A DNA stretch of 64,000 bases from Rhynchopus euleeides (taxonomy: Eukaryota; Euglenozoa; Diplonemea; Diplonemida; Diplonemidae). Each line of letters opens with the position of its first letter. Position 1 is the first letter of the stretch. The DNA lies in contig OY723252.1 of assembly GCA_963210315.1 (NCBI GenBank), positions 558,001 to 622,000 of the forward strand. Reading direction: 5' to 3'. The position numbers and the translations under genes were made by a program. The notes beneath the pieces were generated by a model. That model was not told where the DNA came from. It did no database searches and saw only the letters and a list, made by a program, of their open reading frames with translations. Below, piece by piece: positions 43,484 to 51,718 of this stretch.

Positions 43484-43790
43484 AGACTTTTGTGGACTTT
43501 TCTCGGACTTTTGTGGACTTTTCTTTGACTTTTTCTTGACTTTTTTTTTGAGCTGTTGACTTTTTCTGACTTTTTCTTGACTTTTCCTTGACTTTCTGGA
43601 CTTTTCTTTGACTTTTCTTGGACTTTTTCTTGACTTTTTGGCTTTTTGACTTTTTTTTGACTTTTCCTTGACTTTTTCTTGACTTTTCCTTGACTTTCTG
43701 GACTTTTCTTTGACTTTTCCTTGACTTTTTCTTGACTCTGGCAGACTAAAAAAAGTCAAGAAAAAGTCAAAAAAATAAAATAAAAAGTCT
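43484..43790. repeat. GACTTTTTCTT array, right arm
   Basis: About twenty-five irregular units of GACTTTTTCTT, GACTTTTCCTT and GGACTTTTCTTT, then AGTCTGCGGAACTCTGCCAG. It is the inverted partner of 42296-42450. The AGTCTGCC/GGCAGACT words also form the ends of the element at 41052-42295, so the arrays probably derive from that family's termini. Confidence 0.75.
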
Positions 43791-44029
43791 GCGGAACTCT
43801 GCCAGACTCAACCAGAGTAGGATGTATGGATTTCAGGGTGTTTTCACGGTGTGCACTTTGTCACTGCCGGGGAAATGAAAAAAATAATTTTCCGGGGACT
43901 TTGTTTGGTTGTCTTGAATATAATTGCGACAACCGATTTCACCATCAAAAGAAATCTTGAAAAACACCAAAATCCGTCCAACTTACTCACGATCGCGGTG
44001 TGAAACCCGAAATCTCGAAAATTAAGGGA

Positions 44030-44170
44030 AATCCATAATCTGGCCCACCACTTTTCCATAATCAACAATTCAACCCACAACTTTTTCATAATTGACAATT
44101 CGACCCACAACTTTTCCATAAGTAACAATTCAACCCACAACTTTTGCCGAATTAACAATTCAACCCAACG
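44030..44170. repeat. 30-bp tandem repeat, about five units
   Basis: Units CAACTTTTCCATAATNAACA plus ATTCAACCCA. The reverse complement forms an equal array at 58190-58345, including the same flank GGGAAATCCATAATCTGGCC, and one unit occurs at 56822-56851. Confidence 0.75.
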
Positions 44171-45160
44171 GAGGATCCTTGAAATCGGTAGTGGACAGTA
44201 GCGGACAGTAGCGGACAGGGCGAACATTTCCTTGTGGAAAAAGTGCCCGAAAAAAAAATTTCGAAAAGGTCCCCCTTACAGAATTCGCCTTTTTTCAAAA
44301 AATCGGAAAATTTCGGACCGCAATTTGTACCCAAGAAAGTGCCGAATTTTCGGACTTGGTCCGATTTGAACGATTTCCGTGCCTCTTGCAACCCCCATGA
44401 GGGGGGGCTGCTGTTTCGGGTTCTTCCGGTGGTACATGCTGGGGTGTCAGGACAGGGAATCCTGCTCGCTGTACCCGGTGATCCCTGACGCAGCCAGGAA
44501 GTGGAGAGCCTTGGAACCCTGGTTGAGGCCTGTAACACCCGGCCTTCCTGCCACTTCTGGCATTGTGGAGTGGAGGTGGATATGGAGAAGGTTCTCTCTC
44601 CGTCCGGTCGAGCACAACCGTCCTCTCCAGCCAGGGGCCATCTACTTTCCAAACAAGGGCCAGGAACATGCTCAAACAAACTAATTGATCAGAAAATCTG
44701 GCTAGCCGTGGAATCAGTGAGCAAAATTTGGGGAGTGATTGGTGCCCCATTGCTGCATATGACATGTCCATTTTTGACGATTTTTGGGCAGAATTTGGTG
44801 CGTGGGACCTTTCGATTTTCATGAATTTTTCGGAATTTCGTGGGGACCGGTACCCCATTTGAGGGCCAAAAATCTCATTTCCGAGGCCTGGGAATGGTCG
44901 CAGTGCCCTCAGATGTCCAAAAACGTTCAATTGACCTCTCCTCGAAAAAAAATTCGAAAGGTCCCCCCTACTGGCACCCCGGATTAGGACATGTCTCTGG
45001 GGGTGTCCGGGGGGCATTTTTGGCCCATTTTTGGCTGGGGAAAATGGGCCATTTTTCACGATTTTTTCGGTTTTTTGTCCGGACCGGCACCGCATTTGAG
45101 GGGCCAAAATCTGATTTCCGAGGCCCGGGAATGGTCGCAGTGGCTTCATTTGGCCAAAAA
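44171..45160. other. gene-free block of dispersed AT-rich repeats
   Basis: Two members of the AAAATTCGAAAGGGTCCCC family (44229-44275, 44925-44972), each next to AAAAACGTTCAAT and CCGAGGCCTGGGAATGGTCG words that recur at 45110-45165 and, inverted, at 47570-47640. Open frames here are chance readings through these repeats. Confidence 0.5.
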
Positions 45161-45419
45161 CGTTCAATTTACCCTTCTCCAAAAAAAATTCGAAAGGGTC
45201 CCCCTACAAATCGCCGGTCTTAGGAGCAAAAAATTTGGGCACCCAGATTTCAAAAACTTTCAAACTATTTTCTGGACCAAAAATCAAACTATTGAGGTCC
45301 TGGCCGGACATGTCCGGGGGGGGGTCAAAATTGGATTTCCCGAATTTCCGGGTCCGGACATGTCCGCCCGGACATCCGGACACCAGAAAATGTCCGCCCT
45401 GTCCGGGGCGGACATTTCT

Positions 45420-45677
45420 TTTTTTTTTCGCGTATCCGTCAGGTGGACCACCGGGTGGGGAGAGATCCGGTGTGAGGCACTTGGGTCCGTCCAGGTGGGC
45501 AGGGGGAACCTGGGGGCGGGGGGCCTCAAAACCCGTCTACCAGTGCCGCTTCTAATCTCGTCGGTCTTGTCCCAACCACCACCAGCCAGCCCAGAACGCC
45601 CTGACGCTGCGACCTCGTCGATTTTTCCGTTTCGCCCATCCGCCCAACTCCGCCAACCCAACCAGCCCTACCCTTCT
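45420..45677 (-). mobile_element. 258-bp retroposed insertion with oligo(A) tail
   Basis: Relative to the unbroken copy at 40770-40790, the GTCCGG block is interrupted here. ACATTTCT occurs on both sides (45412-45419 and 45678-45685), an 8-bp target duplication. On the minus strand the insert ends with a run of ten A next to the duplication, as in a SINE or processed retrocopy. I do not see clear A and B boxes, so its source RNA is unknown. Confidence 0.8.
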
Positions 45678-46038
45678 ACATTTCTGGATGTCCGGATGTC
45701 CGGGCGGACATGTCCGGGCGGGAAATTCGGGAAATGTCCGGGGGGGGGGGGGGGGGTAGGGGGGGTCATAAGCCCGTACAAAACCAAAATTTTCGACATA
45801 CCATCAGAGCCGCCCTAATACCTGATCTGACCCGAAAATCCGACCCATACCCCCCCGGAAACTGTCTGGGGCCCACTTGTGACACCTGATACGCACTTTT
45901 GTGATGATTTTTTGGGGTCCTAAAAAATGTACCTCAGTTTCGTACCTTGCCTTTGTACCTGAACCACTCCCGACCGCATTATTTCGTTCTTTGCAAGGGA
46001 AGGGTGTCACTACGCTCACTCAGCACGCCGAGCAACAC

Positions 46039-47057
46039 ATGCCGCGTGCCCAGGGCCTCGCAGAGGTGTCAGATGCTGCTGCAGAGGAGTACCTTGCTCG
46101 AAAGACGCTCGCCAAACGGGAGATGTGCGGGGTCTCGGCAGAGAGCGTTGTGGCAGACCTGCGTAAAAAGAAAACGGCACACGACATCGGTGAGGCGACA
46201 TTATTTCGGGCGCTCCGTCGGGCTGGGTACATAGGAGAGCGAGTGGGACGTGGTGACGACAGATATATGCAGTGGTGCATCAACTGCCCGCACGTGCGGG
46301 AAAAGCGGCGTTCCTTGCTAGCCAAGAAAGATGTCACCTGCACTCCTACTCCTCCCACTCCTCCTGCTCCTACCCCCACACCAACTGATGTGGGCAGTGA
46401 GAGTGATGGCAGCTCCAGAGCAGCAGATGATCTAGGAAGCAATGAGCGGGTCAGCCGGGCAGACTACCTCAGTCTGTACCGGAAGTACGAAGCGTTGCGG
46501 GCCCGCCACCACCGCCTCCAGGAGAGGACCCGAGGGTTGAGAGTAGGGTTGTACAACGCCAGGGGAGGGTATTCCCCTGGCGTTGAGACATCCCTGGCGA
46601 CCTTGCGGTCGCACTGTGTGGGGGCTGAGTCGGCAGGCAGATGCCGATCCAATGACCTTGTTGAGTCCCCACATGGTACACTCTCATACGTGTTGTCGAG
46701 ACTGCGTGGTGTGCATATCCTGCGGGGCGCAAATTACACAGCACAATCATAACCACTTCGGCTCTCAGGGCGTACAATATCCCAATCGTGCCTTCACAGG
46801 CTAAGATCGACGAAGCAAAAGCATCTACAACGCTGCCTACTAATGCCGATGCAGCCTCCCAGGCGTACGAAGTACTCACAATGACCCATATGCGATCGAA
46901 GTACTACACCCAGAAGGTGGCTGAACTCATTCTGCTGACGCAACAACACAACATTCCCACTAATCAGGTCAAGAAAGACCTTGCCGAGGCACTGGGGAAG
47001 GCAACATGCGTGCCACCTGAGCCAGAACCACCGCAGAAAAGGCAAAGAACGAAATAA
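46039..47057 (+). CDS. HTH/coiled-coil protein of the long-TIR element, possibly two exons
   Basis: The ATG at 46039 opens 237 codons (to 46752). Residues about 17-75 are helical with an HTH-like pattern (SAESVVADLRKKK, then TLFRALRRAGYIG). A linker of TP repeats follows (about 95-110), then a charged coiled coil (YLSLYRKYEALRARHHRLQE). A second frame without its own ATG, 46665-47057, ends with a basic nuclear-signal-like tail (PPQKRQRTK) and stops inside the right TIR. Joining GTAGGG at 46543 to the acceptor TTCACAG at 46793-46799 keeps both in phase and removes 257 bp that include a 13-bp hairpin (46554-46585). Splicing is inference. The function is unknown; DNA binding to the TIRs is plausible. 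Confidence 0.5.
46554..46585. other. 13-bp perfect hairpin inside the putative intron
   Basis: CAACGCCAGGGGA and TCCCCTGGCGTTG enclose GGGTAT. It starts about 11 bases after the putative splice donor and could influence its use. Confidence 0.6.
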
Positions 47058-47290
47058 TGCGGTCGGGAGTGGTTCAGGTACAAAGGCAAGGTACGAAACT
47101 GAGGTACATTTTTTAGGACCCCAAAAAATCATCACAAAAGTGCGTATCAGGTGTCACAAGTGGGCCCCAGACAGTTTCCGGGGGGGTATGGGTCGGATTT
47201 TCGGGTCAGATCAGGTATTAGGGCGGTTCTGATGGTATGTTGAAAATTTTGGTTTTCGTACGTTTTTAGGGGGGCTTATGACCCCCCCTA

Positions 47291-48015
47291 GGCATGGGCC
47301 CCCAAACATATTTTTCATAAACATATATTTTTTGCCAAAAATATGTTTCATCAGTTCTTTATATTTTGGAAATATTTTGAAAATATTTCGAAAATATTTT
47401 TATATTTCGGAAATATTTTGAAAATATTCCAAACATAAAAAAATATGTTGAAAATATTCCAAACATAAAAAAATATTTTCAAAAATATAAAAATATGTTG
47501 GAAAAAACCTTCCTAATCCGGCGATTTATAGGGGGACCCTTTTCGAATTTTTTTTTGGGGAAGGGGTAAATTGAACGTTTTTGGCCATTTGAAGCCACTG
47601 CGAGCATTCCCGGGCCTCGGAAATCAGATTTTTGCCCCTGAAATGCGGTACCGGTCCGGACGAAAATCCGAAAAATTCGCGCCAAAAAATGACCCCCGAA
47701 GCTGCGGTCTGGGTCCAAAGGATTTGTGCCAAGGGCCGTTATGGACACCCCGTAAACCCTTCTGGGACCAAAAAGTGCACGAAAGGGGTTAAAACGGCCT
47801 AATTCGTTGATTTGTTGCATTTCCCAGCCAAAAATCGATTTTTTGGCTTGGCGAGTAGTTGGCGAAAATCGCGAAAAATCCCAAAAATATCGATTTTTCA
47901 CATGGAAAATGGGACCAAAAACCGGGTTCTGGCCATTTCTGGGTGGTTTTTCGGGGTTTCCAGACAATGTTCGCCATTTTTCTGCCCGAAACCCCAGCCT
48001 GCTTGCATACACGTT
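47291..48015. other. AT-rich region with inverted dispersed repeat, no gene
   Basis: 47305-47510 is almost entirely ATATTTT, AAAATATT and AAACATA words with many small palindromes; a similar piece lies at 49605-49680. 47517-47660 is a reverse-orientation member of the AAAATTCGAAAGGGTCCCC family (GGGGGACCCTTTTCGAATTT). No gene is seen. Confidence 0.5.
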
Positions 48016-48017
48016 AA

Positions 48018-48170
48018 GTCGAATAAATTAGACATAAGCAGAAGAGCAACATCATCATGTTCGTGAGAATGTCACCCCCCAAGCGGAGGCCGAGGGTGAC
48101 ATTCTCTCGGGGTACCCTCGGTAAGTCTAATAAACTAGACATAACCAGAAGACCAACATCATCATGTTCG
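48018..48170. repeat. 49-bp direct repeat around a GTCACCC hairpin
   Basis: AATAAAYTAGACATAASCAG and AACATCATCATGTTCGTG occur at about 48020-48063 and 48127-48169. Between them GAGAATGTCACCC and GGGTGACATTCTC form a hairpin of about 45 bp. It looks like a small foldback insertion with an unusually long flanking duplication, or a tandem duplication that trapped a hairpin. Confidence 0.6.
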
Positions 48171-49600
48171 TGCTAGCACTTTGTGCGCCAAAAAACAGGT
48201 TACGCTCTTCATTTGGCTGCGTTCAACGAAAAAAAGACACTTCTTTCTGGAGTTTAGCTAGCACGATTCAGTTGGTCAAATCATGTGTCTGGTTTCTTCT
48301 GCCCCCCACCCCCGTGCAAGGTCATGTGCCCCATCCCATCGCTTGTTGTCTTGATTGCAGGGCTCCGCACTTTTTTGCTGTGCATGCTTGCGCTTCTCGC
48401 CTCCACACACCACCCTGGGGGGAGGGACAGAGGGCGGAGGGGGCTACACACTTACACAACCGATTCGGTCAAACAATGCCACGTCATCCCCATTGGGGTC
48501 CTGGACCGCGGCGTCTCTCCCAGCGAATTGGTGTCGTCATCAGGCAGGCTAAGTAGTTGTCTACACAGGACATTGGTTTTAAGGGGGTCTGAGTTCTGCG
48601 GAACTGGCTTCAAGGGACGCCCCCTCGTAATGACTGGGTGGATGGAGCCAAGTAATACCAGGTGGTCGGACACCGGAACTCTCGGCATTTATTAGTCGCG
48701 GGAACTGTGTCCGTGTGGTCGGGTGTGACCCCTTCCGATTCCACTGATTCCACTCTTGAACATGTAGTGTTGAAAGATACTTGGTGTTCTGATGTTTTAC
48801 AGGGTACTTGACAAAGGAAAGAGGGTGGTCAGTCTTGTGATCCACCCTGAATCCTTCCTGTGAGCAGCAGATCCACAACACCTCGACTTCTTTCAGCGGC
48901 TGTATTGATATTGCCTGACACAGCAAACATGATTCAATTGGAGGAACAAGCCTCGTACACCAGCGGCCCAAAAGGTGGATTTCATGTATGGTTTTAGGAT
49001 TTCCCTTACTACTGATGGTGTAGAGACTACAAAGCCTGACCTGATGACGCCGCCATGAACCTGGGAGACACGCCGCGTGAGAAGGGACCTCGGTGCGGGG
49101 TGGCGTGAAGATCCTGCCTGAGTGCCCTCGTCGGGACCCGCGGTAAACCGTGGCGTTCCCCCCGAGGCAAGTCCAGGACGAAGGTTGCAGATAACCGCTG
49201 CACCTCTTCGTCCGAAAGGAGCTCACAGGATAGGGGAACTGCCCACACCCCACTCACGACAGTGTATCCGAAAGGTGCACTGCGCGTGTGGTGGCGGTGT
49301 CGGGTCCAGACCCACCTCGTTCCCCCATGCCCGTCAGTTGTTGCCCCTCCAGGGGTGGCTGCTGTCTGGCATGGGGGGCGCCCTCCCTGCCTTGCAAGGA
49401 AAAATGTAGAACGGCATGCTGCCCGTTTCTTCATTTTTTCACCTTGCCTGGCAGGGGGGGGCCCACCCTCACGGGGGGAAAAAGAGGAACGGCATGCTGC
49501 CCGTTCACTCTTTTTTCCTCCCGTCGTGGGTGGGCCCACTTCCGGCCATAAAATTGGCCGGAAATTTTTTTCAGCAAAAAATCCATTTTTTGCTGAGCAT
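48171..49600. other. region without a recognised gene; weak minus-strand frames
   Basis: Minus frames 48579-49253 (224 codons, near the start of similarity FRTKRCSGYLQPSSW) and 49027-49665 (GYTVVSGVWAVPLSCELLSD) have protein-like composition but no motif I recognise. RGAACGGCATGCTGCCCGTT appears twice, about 80 bp apart (49408 and 49488). A decayed gene is possible. Confidence 0.3.
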
Positions 49601-49695
49601 AGAAAAAATATTTTGGAATATTTTTTGGCAAAAATATTTTTGAAAATATTTTTTGAAAGTTGCAAACATAGAAAAAATATTTACTAGTTACGAGC

Positions 49696-50902
49696 AGGGC
49701 TGTTCCTAACTGGGGGGCTTGTTCCCCACTTTCAGGATTCTGAACTTTTTTTCTAAGAATTTTTGTAAGGGGAAAAAAAGTTTTTTTCTAAGAATTTTGT
49801 TAGGGGAATTTTTTTCTAAGGTTGTTTCGCAGAGGAAAAAACTTTTTCTAAGTTTTCCCCAGTCGACAGGGCGCGCACAAGGATGGAAGGGAAGTCTGTC
49901 CCACGTACCGTTCGCCTTGCTGGCCAACTGGAGAGCCAGACGTTCACTACCGTGGCCTCCGGCGGCTGGGGGGCTCCGCCCCCCAGACCCCCCTGTGGCG
50001 TACGTCTCGTACTCAAGTCCTTCGAATCCCATCAAGTCGGGGTCCAACCACTCCAGTCGCCTCTGAGGACGCAGCCAACTCGCACAGAATCTGTACGCCC
50101 ACACGAACAGATGTTCGCTACCGTGGCCTCCGGCGGCTGGGGGGCACCGCCCCCCAGACCCCCAATGTAGCGTGTGCCCGTCCATCTATCTCACTTCCCC
50201 GGGTACAGTGCAGCGTAGGAGGTCAGCGCCGCATCCATGAAGCGCTTCTTCGAAGCCTGACTGACATCGGACAGGAGGTCGGGCTTCCCCACCTGGGAGG
50301 TACACTTGCCGCGTTCGCGACATGCGTGACACGCGACACGCTCCCTGAAACGTGAGTGTGCCTTGCTAACACGGGCATTTCAACGGTCTGCCGGCGACCG
50401 TTCCCCAAACCAGTAAACCAGCAGTTTTGGAAAATCGGAGAGATCACCCTACTGCGCTGAATATGGTGCGCACCATTGCAAAAATCCCCGGGAGCTTTTG
50501 GGCTTTCAGACCTGAAGGGGCCAGCAGGTGGGTGGCGTCGGGGAGTGGCAGCTTTGTAACTGTCCTCCAGCTGCTGGCATGTCCAGCCCTGCGAGAGTGC
50601 CAAGGTGTATTGAGTCCCTGCGGAGCACAACCCCCGATGAGAACGAGCGCCAGGTGATCCTCATTCATTTTCAGCTGTAACGCGCATGAGGGGCACTCTC
50701 TGCCGCAAGCATCTCTGGGCATCACTCGAGAGCTGTCACATGATGACGCGGAGAGAAATCAGAGAAAAAGTCCCGCCTGACGGGCACGCGCCTGGAAACT
50801 GTGGGGGGGCGAGCAAAAAATCCCTTGTAAAAATTCTTAGAAAAAACCTGGTTCCCCGACCCAAAAAACCTGGAAAAAGGGCTCGTTCCCCGCCCAGGCC
50901 TG
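49696..50902. mobile_element. 1.2 kb element with 9-bp target duplication
   Basis: GTTACGAGC lies immediately before (49687-49695) and after (50903-50911). The uninterrupted sequence exists at 58540-58565 (reverse strand), where TTTACTAGTTACGAGC runs directly into GACGAAGCGTAGCG, so the insertion is well documented. The ends share imperfect inverted similarity (AGGGCTG and CAGGCCTG, GGGGAAC, and TTTTCTAAGAATTTTT about 60 bp in). A 9-bp duplication fits Mutator-like elements. It contains two copies of the GGCCTCCGGCGG hairpin and short minus-strand coding relics. Confidence 0.72.
50191..50725 (-). pseudogene. Cys-rich coding relic inside the 9-bp-TSD element
   Basis: 50444-50725 reads RECPSCALQLKMNEDHLALV and ends at a TGA just past 50444. 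Further on, in another frame, FRERVACHACRERGKC and KKRFMDAALTSYAALYPGK end at TGA 50191-50193. CxxC pairs suggest a zinc-binding transposase tail, but a frameshift separates the pieces and I cannot name the family. Confidence 0.35.
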
Positions 50903-51110
50903 GTTACGAGCGACGAAGCGTAGCGAAGTCGCGAAGTAACGAAGGAAATCGTACGACTGAAGCTTTGGATTAGCACCTCATGCCACTTCACAGGGCCTCA
51001 ACACAGCCTTGAGACAGCAAGTGTGCGCTCAACAAAAAGTAGTCCGGAACTGTTCTCCCACAGTTGCTGGACAGGGTGTCTATAATAAAGCGAAAGGAGT
51101 ACGATTTTCT
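50903..51110 (-). repeat. GTTACGAGC-family repeat, left inverted copy
   Basis: Contains GTTACGAGCGACGAAGCGTA, ATGCCACTTCACAGGGCCTC and CACAGTTGCTGGACAGGGTG. It is the near-exact reverse complement of 58352-58560, and the two copies enclose 7.2 kb. A third copy, interrupted, is at 22283-23022. Confidence 0.82.
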
Positions 51111-51204
51111 GGAATATTCTGGCCCAAAACATATGTTTGGGGCACTATGCCTAGGGGGGGGGGGGGGGGTCAAAATTGGACCCACGGTGGGATCTTGTAA
51201 ATTT

Positions 51205-51290
51205 TACATGTATAACTACAAGTATATACATGTATTATACATGTATAATACTTGCATGTCAACTATTATACATGTATAATACATGTATAC
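51205..51290. repeat. AT-rich perfect palindrome in the left terminal repeat
   Basis: TACATGTATTATACATGTAT and its complement flank the 13-base loop CTTGCATGTCAAC. The right terminal repeat has the same loop in inverse orientation with much longer arms (56129-56265). Confidence 0.75.
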
Positions 51291-51718
51291 ACGGTTTGCC
51301 CCCCGGGCGGGATCCCGGGCGGGCCCGGCCGGGTTCCGGGAAATTCCGGGATTCCCGGGATTCCCGGGATTTCCCGGCCGGGAATCCCGGGATTCCCGGC
51401 CGGGATCCCGGGATCCCGGCCGGGAAATCCCGGGATGACCCCGGGGTATCCCGGGGTCATCCCGGGACCCCCCCGGGGTCAGGTGTAGGTGGGTGGTAAG
51501 ATGACTTGAGAGTTTTGCACATTGCACATTGCACGCTGCCGTTGCCCCCTTCCCCTTTGCGATCCACCCGATGTCATTAGTTTTTGCTGGACCCGACTAT
51601 TTCACCTCACATATACCGCACGTGACTTGGACCCCACAACCCCGCCCCGCCCCCCCCCCCCCCACGTAACTGCGCCGCATACACACACCCGGCAGAGAAA
51701 CCTTCCACAACAGCAAAC

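Larger units (their letters stand above)
45757..47290. mobile_element. 1.53 kb element with 230-bp terminal inverted repeats
   Basis: From TAGGGGGGGTCATAAGCCC at the left end to its inverted form at 47272-47290, about 230-240 bp at each end are near-perfect inverted repeats, including ACCAAAATTTTCGACATACC, CGCACTTTTGTGATGATTTT and GGTACAAAGGCAAGGTACGA. The interior of about 1 kb holds the gene at 46039-47057. No known transposase motif was recognised. Long TIRs with a short unique centre are seen in MULE-like and some unclassified elements. Confidence 0.82.
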
